This document shows positions 24,801 to 32,917 of a stretch of 64,000 bases of DNA, one piece after another; positions within the stretch are counted from its first letter, which is position 1, and every line of letters starts with the position of its first letter. The stretch is from Veillonellaceae bacterium SB90 (GTDB lineage Bacteria; Bacillota; Negativicutes; Selenomonadales; Selenomonadaceae). Under the pieces are notes generated by a model that saw only the letters and a program-made list of their open reading frames with translations, did no database searches and was not told the DNA's origin. The position numbers were made by a program, and so were the translations under genes. The DNA is taken from contig CABJCJ010000012.1 of NCBI GenBank assembly GCA_902364065.1, forward strand, positions 10,140 through 74,139, given 5' to 3'.

Positions 24801-25436
24801 GCGCGTCTTTTCCGCATGGCGCGCCATGGGCTCGAGCTGATTCTCGATCTCATGGACGATATCCTGTACGCGCACGAGATTGCCCTCCGTGTCGGTGAGC
24901 TTGCGCAATGTCTCGCGCTTGCGGTTGCGGTATTTCGTGATGCCTGCAGCCTCCTCAAAATACGCACGCCGCTCCTCGGGGCGGCTGTTCAGGATATCCT
25001 CCATGCGGTTCTGCCCGATGATGCTCATGCCGTCATGGCCAATACCCGTATCGGCGAAAAGTTCATAGATATCCTTGAGGCGGCAGCGGCTCCTGTTGAT
25101 GAAGTATTCGCTCTCGCCGCTGCGGTAGAGCCGGCGCGTCACGACGACCTCGCGGAAATCCACCGGCAAGGTGCCGTCATTGTCAAAGACGAGCGAAACC
25201 TCCGCGATGTTGAGTGGTCTCCTGGAGGCCGAGCCAGCGAAGATGATGTCTTCCGATCTTGTGCCGCGCAGATTGCGGATATTCTGCTCGCCGAGCACCC
25301 AGCGGATGGCATCGGTGATATTGCTCTTGCCGCTGCCGTTTGGCCCGACGATGGCCGTGATGCCCTGGTCAAATTCGATGGAAATCTTATCGGCAAAGGA
25401 CTTGAACCCATATGCCTCAAGACGTTTCAACTGCAA
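21870..25436 (-). CDS. smc: Chromosome segregation ATPase Smc
   Basis: The 1188-residue protein has the SMC layout: Walker A GPNGSGKSN at 31-39, a long coiled coil, a hinge region in the middle (about 500-660, with GFGKGPKAVL and GGSLSGG), a returning coiled coil, and the C-terminal signature LSGGERAL and Walker B VLDEIDAPLDEAN. With ScpA and ScpB it loads near parS and organises sister chromosomes. Length is typical. The usual upstream neighbour rnc is absent; a LysR gene lies there instead. The coiled-coil arms are very rich in Gln, Ala and Glu. Confidence 0.96.
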   Translation of the reverse strand: MQLKRLEAYGFKSFADKISIEFDQGITAIVGPNGSGKSNITDAIRWVLGEQNIRNLRGTRSEDIIFAGSASRRPLNIAEVSLVFDNDGTLPVDFREVVVTRRLYRSGESEYFINRSRCRLKDIYELFADTGIGHDGMSIIGQNRMEDILNSRPEERRAYFEEAAGITKYRNRKRETLRKLTDTEGNLVRVQDIVHEIENQLEPMARHAEKTRAYNALSADYKRCQLTQLSRRYAKEAAHRADNEQKLQKARDEAVAAKTAIQQAEARQEAVGKAILDLEQAMKTSAEKNEALRQRLETARREMAALEERQEQSGAAKERLAKRREELTRALASSVGEIGRLTAEASDQEQALKAAEAALGERKAQQGELGALLKTYKEAAAKTLARKEACQQELAKETQALAVLERDIENGENGQAERQEALKQAKAQQMALSAQQEMLSARQQQANEELQQAVRAQQQARHEQQDAQEALARRRDALADLRQKLATAREKVDFLKHMQEEYEGFGKGPKAVLRAREPWHQGVNGAVAELIEIPQDYVTAIEVALGGNQQNIVTEDTDTAKEAIAYLKRRHLGRVTFLPLSTLIVPYPNEHERRAEGREGVIGWAHELVTVDAHCRKAVDFLLARILVVDTLDHALALAKEFKYRLRIVTLTGEFLAPGGSLSGGGRQGREASFLNRGGEIEALRASIAAWQEQEGTEQQASEEAAQKAKEAAAAQQAAMERVQQASEQRAELRAEDRRLREAQEAKAQEVAARAKAAQEYEASFAANANRRVLQLRKVKELQQALETACRIADEARLDLEDAMQDADDLAAVLQDQELKRTVLEQELMRRREHIALCRQEKQRGEQALKESEQEERDLLEGLAASLKRLNQLQQEAASWQDHFDAGQEEQRSFYEQRMEKMAVAQEADRKTRAANQQLGKVQNELHQLELTGAKAEMAIEETQQAILKNFGLTPERAAEEAYDWEPARLRQTMKELAAKIEALGPVNPNALEEYEALQKRHDFMQKQAGDLVEAKDNLMHIIAEMDEAMTQQFREAFAAIQSYFGEIFVRLFGGGQAELRMLDEHDVLNTGIDILVTLPQKKRQSLAALSGGERALTVIALLFAFLRYRPSPFSVLDEIDAPLDEANVVRFGRFLREFAAKTQFIVVTHRKGTMEAVDTMYGVTVEDAGVSRLLSVKLDEIEGQLDA

Positions 25437-25482
25437 TCCTTCTACACCTGCCTGTCTGCTTCTCGTTCAATTGTATCGGCTC

Positions 25483-26385
25483 TCATGCATGAGCGGCCTG
25501 CACATAGGGGTTCTCACGATACGACTCCATGAAATCCCGGAACCGCTTGTCGATGATGGAAAAGACCTTGTGCCCGCTCCAGTACAGGGACACGCGTGCA
25601 TGGATCGGCGGATTCAGCGGCTTGCGCAGGAAATTCACGTCGCTGCGCGTGACGAAATCCGGCAGGATCGAGATGCCCATGTTGTTCGCGACGAGCTGCT
25701 TGATGGTCTTGAGCTGCGACGTGCAGAGCACGACGTCCGGCGTGAACCCCGCCTGATTGCAGCGCGCCGTCACCTCGCGGTTCTGATACGTGCGTGGCTG
25801 CTGCAGGATGAAGTGCTCGTCGCGCAGCTCGTGGAAATCCACCGTATCACAGGCGGCCAGCCGATGATGCGGATGCAGGCAAAGGCTCATGTTGTCCTCG
25901 AGGATCAAAAGCTCATTCGTGCCGTGCTCCTCCTCGCCGCCGAGCACGATGCCGAAGTCGAGTTCCCCGAGCTCTGCGCGCTCGCGGATCTCATCGGAAT
26001 CGCTGTACTCCTGCACGTCGAGATTGATGTCGGGGAACGCCTGATGGAATTTCGTGAAGAAATCCGGGAAAAGATACGCCTCGACCATCGGCGGCACGCC
26101 AAAATGCACCGTCCCGCGGGTATCGGTGCGAAAGCGCAGCATATCCTGTTTGGCCGCTTCGGCATCCTGCATGATGCGCTGGGCGTGGATGAGGAAGGCC
26201 CTTCCCTCTGCCGTCAGCGTCACGTGCTTCTGACTCCTGTCGATGAGCGTGAGCCCGAGCTCCGCCTCGAGCGCCTTGATGGCCTTCGTGACCGAGGGCT
26301 GCGAGACGTGCAGGACTTCCGCCGTGCGCGTAAAGTTCTCCAGCTCACTAATGGTACAAAAATATTCCAGTTGTCTAAACTCCAT
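25483..26385 (-). CDS. LysR-family transcriptional regulator
   Basis: The 300-residue protein starts with the LysR winged helix (MEFRQLEYFCTISELENFTRTAEVLHVSQPSVTKAIKALE, described here by its first and last residues 1-40), followed by an effector-binding domain. Family members bind near their own promoter and switch a divergent gene in response to a small ligand. The divergent gene here is the DUF441 membrane protein at 26813. A LysR-type site lies between them. The ligand is unknown; the CynR-like subgroup is a guess. GGAGG precedes the ATG by nine bases. Confidence 0.9.
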   Translation of the reverse strand: MEFRQLEYFCTISELENFTRTAEVLHVSQPSVTKAIKALEAELGLTLIDRSQKHVTLTAEGRAFLIHAQRIMQDAEAAKQDMLRFRTDTRGTVHFGVPPMVEAYLFPDFFTKFHQAFPDINLDVQEYSDSDEIRERAELGELDFGIVLGGEEEHGTNELLILEDNMSLCLHPHHRLAACDTVDFHELRDEHFILQQPRTYQNREVTARCNQAGFTPDVVLCTSQLKTIKQLVANNMGISILPDFVTRSDVNFLRKPLNPPIHARVSLYWSGHKVFSIIDKRFRDFMESYRENPYVQAAHA

Positions 26386-26544
26386 CGAGCGTTACCTCCA
26401 TACAGTTTCATGATCGCATTACCGTTCTGTTTCTTGCGTGCTCCCCTCTCTATTATATGGTTACGGGGGATGCTCCGCCGCATGTTCGCGCTGCCCGCAC
26501 AAGATGCTCGTGCCGCGGAATCATGCCACTATCCCTATCTTATC

Positions 26545-26562
26545 ATAGCCTTAGGTTATAAT
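26545..26562. promoter_or_regulatory. Candidate LysR box overlapping a -10 box
   Basis: ATAGCCTTAGGTTAT (26545-26559) fits the T-N11-A LysR box (ATAG-N7-TTAT). It overlaps TATAAT at 26557-26562 on the plus strand. The intergenic stretch 26386-26812 otherwise holds a minus-strand TATAAT at 26452-26457, possibly for the regulator, and about 200 bases of GC-rich leader before the DUF441 start in which I see no clear structure. Confidence 0.45.
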
Positions 26563-26812
26563 CCACAAAAAGAATCATGTATACACGATTTTTCTGCGAA
26601 AAATTGTCTGTAATAACTGGAAATGATAAAAATTCGGTGGGAGTAGCCGGAGAATCCTCAAGGGATGCATGGCAAAAAGTCATCATTTCTGATAAAATAG
26701 GGCGTATATTGTCCGCCGTGCCGGTCGCGCTGCCTTACCGCAGCAGTGGCCGGACTGTTACGTTGTTCCATAATCGAAACGATCAAAACGATCGAGAAAG
26801 AAGGTTCCTCAT

Positions 26813-27277
26813 TTGGCTTCCACGGAATACATTACACTCGGCTTTGTGCTCATCCTGAGTCTCATCGGCCACAACATGACGGTTGTCTACGCGACCGCCA
26901 TCGTGCTCATCCTCAAGGTGCTCGGCCTGACCACGATGCTGGAGGCCCTCGGCACACAGGGCCTCAACTGGGGCATCATCATCCTGACGGCCGCCATTCT
27001 CGTGCCGATTGCCAACGGCACGGTCACGCTGCAGACGATGATCGATTCGTTCAAGTCGCCGCTCGGCATCACCGCCGTCATCGCCGGCGTACTCGCGGCT
27101 GTCGCAGGCGGCGGCGGGCTGACGCTCCTCAAAAGCACGCCCGATGTCGTCTCGGCCCTCATCATCGGCACGATGGCCGGCGTCTTCTTCTTCAAGGGCA
27201 TCGCCGTCGGGCCGCTGATTGCCGGCGGCCTGACGTATTTCGTCATGTCCCTCGCCACGCGCTTCCACTGGTTCTGA
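26813..27277 (+). CDS. DUF441 family membrane protein (YeaL-like)
   Basis: The 154-residue protein has four hydrophobic segments (about 5-25, 45-70, 80-105 and 115-150) and the conserved DUF441 pattern LSLIGHNMTVVYATAIVLILK near the N-terminus and GVFFFKGIAVGPLIAGG near the end. These are inner-membrane proteins of unknown function. The start codon is TTG (26813-26815) preceded by AAGAAGG. It is divergent from the LysR gene, which may regulate it. Confidence 0.8.
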   Translation: MASTEYITLGFVLILSLIGHNMTVVYATAIVLILKVLGLTTMLEALGTQGLNWGIIILTAAILVPIANGTVTLQTMIDSFKSPLGITAVIAGVLAAVAGGGGLTLLKSTPDVVSALIIGTMAGVFFFKGIAVGPLIAGGLTYFVMSLATRFHWF

Positions 27278-27290
27278 AATCAAAACAAAA

Positions 27291-27331
27291 AGCCGGTACA
27301 AGATACGGTTGGTGTCTTGTACCGGCTTTTT
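27291..27331. terminator. Bidirectional terminator
   Basis: AGCCGGTACAAGA (27291-27303) pairs perfectly with TCTTGTACCGGCT (27315-27327). A-run before and T-run after; it can serve the DUF441 gene and the small gene at 27347. Confidence 0.92.
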
Positions 27332-27346
27332 GCATGCGGTAAATGC

Positions 27347-27550
27347 TCAGTTCTTGATGACGGCGAGGACTTCGGCGGCCGTCAGGTTATTCTCTTCCAT
27401 GTACGCCGTCAGTTCCTGATAATCCTCTTTGGCCTTCTTTTCCTTTACTTCGGCCAGCTGTGCCTTGAGCTTCTTGACCTCGTCCTGTTTCTTGGCAATC
27501 TTCTCTTCAAGTGCCTGGATTTTGCTGTCGTAATCTGCTTTTCTCGCCAT
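27347..27550 (-). CDS. Small coiled-coil protein of unknown function
   Basis: The 67-residue protein is Lys/Glu-rich and forms a heptad-patterned helix (DSKIQALEEKIAKKQDEVKK and on to about residue 42), then a short helical tail (LTAYMEENNLTAAEVLAVIKN). The tail resembles small Firmicute helical proteins sometimes found in accessory regions. AGGAA precedes the ATG. It is flanked by a terminator and by AT-rich DNA (27551-27637), and no partner gene is apparent. Confidence 0.7.
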   Translation of the reverse strand: MARKADYDSKIQALEEKIAKKQDEVKKLKAQLAEVKEKKAKEDYQELTAYMEENNLTAAEVLAVIKN

Positions 27551-27637
27551 AATCGATTCCTACTTTCTGTTAAATAAAATAAAAATAAAATATGAATGAT
27601 TCGATGCCCCCGACGTTCCATCGTTTTCATCGTTTTT

Positions 27638-28273
27638 TTACATTCTCGCTTTCCTCGAAAAATCCTGCTGATTCCCCAAAAAATTTAACGATCCTGCCGG
27701 CAGCAGCAGGGCGTGAATCAATGTGAAATGGGCGGGCAGGCGGTCCCGGCACCACTCGATGTCATAACCGAATAAATCCTTCGCGATGGACGTCAAATCA
27801 AAGCCAAAGGCATCGAGCGAATAACGCATGATGGCAGGCTTGCGGCAGGGATCGCCCTTGGCGCGGGCACAGCGGCAGCAGCGATTGCAGCCGCCCGAGG
27901 AAAGGCTGTGGCTATGCGGGAATTCTTCTTCCATTTTGCGCAAATGATCCTCGAGCTGTTTCTTCACACGGATGACGATTTCATAGCCTTTTTTCTTGAC
28001 GAGTTCCGGCGTATCGGCGCGCTCGATCACCAACGGATTGAGCGTAATGCGCGCACAGAACACGAGGATTTCACGGTATGGCCGGAAATATTCTCCGCTG
28101 TCAAAAGGAAGCGGCGGGCAGCTCCAGACCGTGCCGTAATTCGGACATTCTCGGCAGTATGGCAGGAAGCGTTCGCGATCCTGATACAGCCTGCAGAACG
28201 CGGCAAAATCCATCTTTTTTGTCGCAATCTCCACCGTGCCATCTTCCAATTCAATTGGCAAATCCAGCTTCAT
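27638..28273 (-). CDS. DUF2284 predicted metal-binding protein
   Basis: The 211-residue protein is cysteine-rich: CRECPNYGTVWSCPP in the first third, and CNRCCRCARAKGDPCRKP in the second half. This is the pattern of the DUF2284 family, small proteins thought to bind metal or an iron-sulfur cluster. The start at 28273 follows AGAGGGGA; the open frame to 28348 reaches into the spacer after potD. It lies about 80 bases downstream of potD on the same strand and may be read from the pot promoter, although no functional link is known. Confidence 0.78.
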   Translation of the reverse strand: MKLDLPIELEDGTVEIATKKMDFAAFCRLYQDRERFLPYCRECPNYGTVWSCPPLPFDSGEYFRPYREILVFCARITLNPLVIERADTPELVKKKGYEIVIRVKKQLEDHLRKMEEEFPHSHSLSSGGCNRCCRCARAKGDPCRKPAIMRYSLDAFGFDLTSIAKDLFGYDIEWCRDRLPAHFTLIHALLLPAGSLNFLGNQQDFSRKARM

Positions 28274-28354
28274 GAAAATCCCCTCTCTCCTGAAAATATG
28301 ACAAAAATGGGAAACGCGATTCCAGAGAATCCGTCCCCCATTTTCCATGACGAT

Positions 28355-29443
28355 TCATTCGACTTTGACCTGCAGCCAGAGCTTCGTATAGAGCTTGTCG
28401 AGCGTTTCGCCAAGGTACTGATACGTCTCCTGGCCCTGATAGACCGATGGCTCGGGGAAGGCGATCTCAATCTCATCCTCGTCCATATCGTCCTCGACGA
28501 GTTCCCGGACGCCGGTGTTTGGCGTGGAGTAGCCGAGCGCCTCAAAATTCTTCGCGGCGATGTCCGGGCGGCAGAGGAAGTCGATGAATTTATGAGCGTT
28601 CTCGACGTGCTTGGCCTGCTTTGGGATGACCCAGCCGTCCATCCAGAGATTCGTGCCTTCCTTCGGTGCCGGGCAGAACGCGAGGTCCGGATTGGCCTTC
28701 AAGAGGTTGATGGCCTCGCCCGAATAGATGACGCCGAGCGCGGCTTCCCCGGACGCCAGTTTATCGCGGATATCGTCGACGCCGTAGGCCTGGACGAGCG
28801 GCTTCTGCGCGATGAGCATGTCGCGCGCCTTCTCAAGCTCAGCAGCATCCTTCGTGTTCATCGAGTCCCCCATCATGCGCAGCGGGATCATGAAGGCGTC
28901 GCGCGCCGAGTCCTGCATGAGGATCTCGTCCTTGTAGCGCGGATCAAAGAGCACCGACCAGCTGTCGACATCGTCCGCCACGAGCTTCTTGTTGTACATG
29001 AGGCCGACCGTACCCCAGCAATATGGGATGGAATAGCGGTTGCCGGGGTCATACGACTCGGCCTGCTTGAAGAAATCCTTGCCGATGTACTTCTTTGCAT
29101 TCGGCAGCTGGCTGTAGTCGAGCGGCTGCAGGAGATCGTTCTCGGCCATCTTCTGGATCATGTAGTCCGACGGACAGATGAGGTCGTAATTCGTGGCCCC
29201 TTCCTTGACGCGCGGGTACATGCTCTCGTTCGTGTCGAATTCGTCGAGCACGACATGGATGCCCGTTTCCTCCTCGAACTGCGTGATGACCTCAGGGTCG
29301 AGGTAATCGCCCCAGCTGTAGATGTAGAGGGCGTCGTCGCCGCCCTCCTCGTCCTCGGCCAGGCTGTCGCAGCCCGCCGTGGAAAAGACGAGCAAGAGGC
29401 CAAGCAGCAGCATGAGCAGCGGGAAACGCATGCGTTTCTTCAT
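28355..29443 (-). CDS. potD: Spermidine/putrescine ABC transporter substrate-binding lipoprotein
   Basis: The protein has a lipoprotein signal (hydrophobic run ending in the lipobox STAGC) and the PotD/PotF core: YIYSWGDYLDPEVITQFEEETG at the mature N-terminus, YDLICPSDYM and CWGTVGLMYN. It captures polyamines outside the membrane for PotBC. Two ATG codons in a row (29446 and 29443) follow AAAGGAG; the second has the better spacing and overlaps the potC stop by one base (TGATG). It is the last gene of potABCD. Confidence 0.92.
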   Translation of the reverse strand: MKKRMRFPLLMLLLGLLLVFSTAGCDSLAEDEEGGDDALYIYSWGDYLDPEVITQFEEETGIHVVLDEFDTNESMYPRVKEGATNYDLICPSDYMIQKMAENDLLQPLDYSQLPNAKKYIGKDFFKQAESYDPGNRYSIPYCWGTVGLMYNKKLVADDVDSWSVLFDPRYKDEILMQDSARDAFMIPLRMMGDSMNTKDAAELEKARDMLIAQKPLVQAYGVDDIRDKLASGEAALGVIYSGEAINLLKANPDLAFCPAPKEGTNLWMDGWVIPKQAKHVENAHKFIDFLCRPDIAAKNFEALGYSTPNTGVRELVEDDMDEDEIEIAFPEPSVYQGQETYQYLGETLDKLYTKLWLQVKVE

Positions 29444-30234
29444 CATTCCCACTCCTTTCCCGGACGGCGCTTCAGGAGGCGCCAGTTGATCATGAGCAGC
29501 GCGACGAACGCGATGACGCCGAGGAAGAACAGCGTCGAGAGCGCGTACATCTCCGGATGGATGCCGAGTTTGAGCTGTGAGTAGATGGCCGTCGTCAGCG
29601 TGTCGATGCCCGCGCCCTTCGTGAAGTACGTCACGATGAAGTCGTCGGCCGACATCGCGAAGGACAGCAGGAAGGCCGCCGCGATACCGGGCCAGAGTTC
29701 GGGCAGTATGACCTTGCGGAAGGCCTGGAAGGGTGTCGCGCCGAGGTCAAGCGCCGCCTCATAGCAGACGGAGTCGAGCCCTAAGACCTGCGGCAGGATG
29801 CAGAGCATCGCATACGGCAGATTGATGACGATGTGCGCCATGAGGATCGTGTCATAGCCGAGCCGCAGCCCGAGCCCGAGGAAGAGCAGCATGAGCGCGA
29901 TGCCCGTAACGATATCGGCATTGAGGAGCGGCACATTCGCAAGGCCGCGGAACGCGAGCTGCCCCTTCTTCGAGAAGTTGCGAATGGCAAGCGCCGTGAT
30001 GAGGCCGAGGAGCGTTGCGAAGAACGCCGCCGTCAGGCCGATGGTCACGGTGTTGAGGAACGCCTCGATGATGTCCTCGCTCGTGAAGAGCTTCTCGTAC
30101 CACTCCAGCGTGAAGCCCGTCCAATGGCCGCGGTAACGGCTCGCATTGAAGGACTGCGCAAAGAGCACGAAAATCGGCGCGTAGAGGAAGACGATGATGA
30201 TGCCGAGATAGAGTTTCTTGAGTTTTGCCATCAT
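29443..30234 (-). CDS. potC: Spermidine/putrescine ABC transporter permease PotC
   Basis: The 263-residue membrane protein has six predicted helices and the binding-protein-dependent permease loop EAALDLGATPFQAFRKVILPELWPGI (the EAA motif, about residues 170-195) that contacts PotA. The start ATG overlaps the potB stop by four bases (ATGA). It forms the translocation pore with PotB. Confidence 0.92.
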   Translation of the reverse strand: MMAKLKKLYLGIIIVFLYAPIFVLFAQSFNASRYRGHWTGFTLEWYEKLFTSEDIIEAFLNTVTIGLTAAFFATLLGLITALAIRNFSKKGQLAFRGLANVPLLNADIVTGIALMLLFLGLGLRLGYDTILMAHIVINLPYAMLCILPQVLGLDSVCYEAALDLGATPFQAFRKVILPELWPGIAAAFLLSFAMSADDFIVTYFTKGAGIDTLTTAIYSQLKLGIHPEMYALSTLFFLGVIAFVALLMINWRLLKRRPGKEWE

Positions 30235-31076
30235 AGCTTCACCTCCTGCACGGCGTCCTTTTTCGCCTCGCGGCCCGAAAAGGCCTCGAGCACGATGTTG
30301 AGGATGATGAAGACCATGAGGATCATCGAGAGTGCACTGCCGAGCTGCCAGTCATAGGCCGCCGTGAATTCCTGCTCGATGATGTTGCCGATCAGGAGAA
30401 TCTTGTTGCCGCCGAGCAGCGCGCTGATGACGAAGGTCGTGAGCGCCGGGATGAAGACCATCGTGCAGCCGCTGATGACGCCGGGCAGCGACAGCGGGAA
30501 GACGATGCGGCGGAAGGTCTGGACGTGTCCCGCGCCGAGGTCATGCGCGGCCTCGATGACGCTCTTGTCGATGTGCGAGAGCGCGACGTAGAGCGGCAGC
30601 ACCATGTACGGCAGGAAATTGTAGACCATGCCGATGACGATGGCAAATGGCGTGTTGATGAGCGTGACCGTGGGCAGTGCGAGGGCCTGCAGGACCATGT
30701 TGATGATGCCGTTCTTCTCGAGGATAGTCTGCCAGGCCATCGTCGTCAGGAGCGAATTCATCCAGAGCGGCAGCAGGAACAGCAGGAAGATCAGCACCAT
30801 GCGGCCGCGCTTGATGGCAAGCAGGATCATGCAGAGCGGGTACGCGAGTACGAGGCAGATGACGGTGCTGATGAGCGCGAGCTCCACCGAGAGACCGAGT
30901 GCCTGAAGGTATTCGATCTGCACGGCCTCCCGAAGGTTCGCGAGCGTGAAGGCTCCCTCCGCATCCGTCAGGCCGTGATAGAAGACGAAGAAAAGCGGCA
31001 GCACGATGAAGATTGCCGCCCAGATCGAGAACGGTGCGGCAAACAGGCGCGCCACTGCCTTGCTGTTATGCATCAT
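30231..31076 (-). CDS. potB: Spermidine/putrescine ABC transporter permease PotB
   Basis: The 281-residue protein has six hydrophobic segments and the EAA loop EAAHDLGAGHVQTFRRIVFP. The start was placed at the ATG at 31076, six bases after GGAGG, so the gene begins inside the end of potA (overlap of 11 bases). The longer open frame to 31463 lies inside potA in another frame and encodes a serine/arginine-rich sequence typical of antisense or out-of-frame reading. Confidence 0.92.
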   Translation of the reverse strand: MMHNSKAVARLFAAPFSIWAAIFIVLPLFFVFYHGLTDAEGAFTLANLREAVQIEYLQALGLSVELALISTVICLVLAYPLCMILLAIKRGRMVLIFLLFLLPLWMNSLLTTMAWQTILEKNGIINMVLQALALPTVTLINTPFAIVIGMVYNFLPYMVLPLYVALSHIDKSVIEAAHDLGAGHVQTFRRIVFPLSLPGVISGCTMVFIPALTTFVISALLGGNKILLIGNIIEQEFTAAYDWQLGSALSMILMVFIILNIVLEAFSGREAKKDAVQEVKL

Positions 31077-32136
31077 GCGCCGCCTCCTCATCTTCCGAGG
31101 CGGGCTTCGCCATGATCTGGATGTTCGCCGGTGCCAGGCGGATGCCGACCTCCTTGCCCTGCTCGTGTCCCGTGATCGTCTGCACGAGCCACGAGAAGCC
31201 GCCGGCCTCAATCGTGATATCGTAGACCGTACCCTTGAAGACGACGGAGCGGATGACACCGCGATACTGGCCGTCCTCCGGCGCACAGATCTGGATATCT
31301 TCCGGGCGGATCTGCACATCGACGGGCACATTCTCGCCGAAGCCCGTGTTGATGCACGGGATATCCTTGCCGAGGAGATGCACGAGCTTGTCACGCACCA
31401 TGATGCCGTCGATGATGTTGCTGTCGCCGATGAAGTCCGCGACAAAGGCGTTCTCAGGCTCATTGTAGACGCTCTCAGGCGTGCCGATCTGCTGGATCCA
31501 GCCCTGGTTCATGACGACGACCGTATCGGACATCGAGAGGGCTTCCTCCTGGTCGTGCGTGACGAAAACGAACGTGATGCCGAGCTCGCGCTTGATCTTG
31601 ACGAGCTCGCGCTGCATGCTCTGGCGCAGCTTGAGGTCGAGTGCCGAGAGCGGCTCGTCGAGGAGCAGCACCTTCGGCTCGTTGACGACGGCGCGTGCAA
31701 TCGCGATGCGCTGCTGCTGGCCGCCCGAGAGCGCCGTGACATCGGCCTCTCCATACCCATCGAGGTTCACGAGCTTCAGCGCGTACTTGATCTTGTCGCG
31801 GATATACGACTTCGATTTGCCCTTGATCCTGAGGCCGAATGCGATGTTTTCCGCCACATTCATGTTCGAGAACAGCGAATACTTCTGGAAAACCGTGTTG
31901 ACCTGCCGCTTCTCCGGCGGCAGCTTCGTGATGTCCTGCCCGTCAAACAGGATGCGCCCCTTGTCCGGCAGCTCAAACCCGCCGATCAGGCGCAGCGTCG
32001 TCGTCTTGCCGCAGCCCGACGGTCCCAGGAGCGTCAGGAATTCATTTTCGTGAATGGTCAGGTTCAGGTCCTCGAGGATCTGGCGGCTGCCATAAAATTT
32101 GTCGATATGCTCGAGTCTCAGCAGTTCTTTCTCCAA
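31066..32136 (-). CDS. potA: Spermidine/putrescine ABC transporter ATP-binding protein PotA
   Basis: The 356-residue ATPase has Walker A GPSGCGKTT at 38-46, signature LSGGQQQRIAIARA, Walker B VLLLDEPLSALD, the switch histidine in VTHDQEEAL, and a C-terminal TOBE-like regulatory domain (from about 240, with RPEDIQI). It powers polyamine import. It is the first gene of potABCD, with a promoter at 32235-32263. Confidence 0.94.
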   Translation of the reverse strand: MEKELLRLEHIDKFYGSRQILEDLNLTIHENEFLTLLGPSGCGKTTTLRLIGGFELPDKGRILFDGQDITKLPPEKRQVNTVFQKYSLFSNMNVAENIAFGLRIKGKSKSYIRDKIKYALKLVNLDGYGEADVTALSGGQQQRIAIARAVVNEPKVLLLDEPLSALDLKLRQSMQRELVKIKRELGITFVFVTHDQEEALSMSDTVVVMNQGWIQQIGTPESVYNEPENAFVADFIGDSNIIDGIMVRDKLVHLLGKDIPCINTGFGENVPVDVQIRPEDIQICAPEDGQYRGVIRSVVFKGTVYDITIEAGGFSWLVQTITGHEQGKEVGIRLAPANIQIMAKPASEDEEAAHDA

Positions 32137-32234
32137 TTGTCACCCTTCTCTTTGTCTTTACTCGCAAACACAGGTTCTAGTCCCTATTCCCCGTGCCTGC
32201 TGTCTTGTGATCTTGCAAAAAAATATACCCTCCT

Positions 32235-32263
32235 ATTCTATCATAGAAGGGTCATGCATTCAA
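32235..32263 (-). promoter_or_regulatory. potABCD promoter
   Basis: On the minus strand TTGAAT (32258-32263), a 17-bp spacer and TAGAAT (32235-32240). The -10 region also falls in an imperfect hairpin with a T-run after it that may end mgsA transcription. Confidence 0.6.
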
Positions 32264-32310
32264 TTTGCAAGGATACAACTCATCGAGATTTTATCTGGAT
32301 TTCAGGCGCA

Positions 32311-32712
32311 TCACTTTGCGTCTGCGGCTTCGTCCGCCGAGAGCTTGCCGGCTGCGTAGCTCAAGAGGATATGCGCGCTCTTGCGGTTCGTCGCGAGCGG
32401 CACATCGTGCACATCACAGAGGCGCAGCAAGGCGTTGATATCCGGCTCGTGCGGCTGAGACGTCAGCGGGTCGCGCAGGAACACGACGTAGTCGACATCG
32501 CCGACGGCCACGCGCGCGCCGATCTGCTGGTCGCCGCCCATCGGGCCCGACAGCATCGTCTCGACATGCAAATCAAACGTATCGTTGATGAGCGTGCCCG
32601 TTGTCCGCGTCGCGATCAGATGGAACTTAGACAGGAGCTCCTTGTGGTGACCGACAAACTCGAGCATCTCGCTCTTTTTCTTATCATGGGCAATCAGCGC
32701 AATGGTTTTCAT
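32311..32712 (-). CDS. mgsA: Methylglyoxal synthase
   Basis: The 133-residue protein matches MgsA along its length: MKTIALIAHDKKK start, phosphate-binding ATRTTGTLI, the GPMGGDQQIGA segment with the catalytic aspartate (D61) and HEPDINALLR with the conserved histidine (H88). It converts dihydroxyacetone phosphate to methylglyoxal and phosphate, relieving phosphosugar stress. AAGGAAGG precedes the ATG. The C-terminus carries a short acidic extension. Confidence 0.95.
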   Translation of the reverse strand: MKTIALIAHDKKKSEMLEFVGHHKELLSKFHLIATRTTGTLINDTFDLHVETMLSGPMGGDQQIGARVAVGDVDYVVFLRDPLTSQPHEPDINALLRLCDVHDVPLATNRKSAHILLSYAAGKLSADEAADAK

Positions 32713-32793
32713 CAGGGAATCCTTCCTTTCTCACGTCTCAAGCAACCATTTCATCCGCCTAAAAAAGGCTCTATTTGTCCATTTCGCGGGAAA

Positions 32794-32830
32794 ACAAAAA
32801 AATCCTGCCAGCTCCAAAGATACCGGCAGG
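32794..32830 (-). terminator. Terminator of the OFA transporter gene
   Basis: CCTGCC (32804-32809) pairs with GGCAGG (32825-32830) with an extra C/G pair; on the minus strand a run of seven T follows. A second perfect 10-bp inverted repeat (32857-32866 with 32892-32901) lies between this and the stop codon. Confidence 0.82.
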
Positions 32831-32917
32831 TTTTTTCGGACTCTGATGAACGCCAACCACTTTTAAGTCAGAGCCCAAAGGGTTAAAAAGTTTAAAAGTG
32901 GCAACTGTCAAAAGGAA

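Noticed and set aside
29423..29438. 16-bp perfect palindrome GAAACGCATGCGTTTC, similar to the lexA dyad core
   Set aside because: It lies in the codons for KKRMRF of the potD signal peptide and follows from that peptide; it is not in a promoter.
30231..31463. 410-residue version of PotB
   Set aside because: The extra N-terminal part is Ser/Arg-rich and lies inside potA in another frame; a good ribosome site marks the shorter start at 31076.
32857..32901. Perfect 10-bp inverted repeat as a separate mobile element
   Set aside because: It sits between a stop codon and a terminator and has no other features; more likely an mRNA 3' hairpin.
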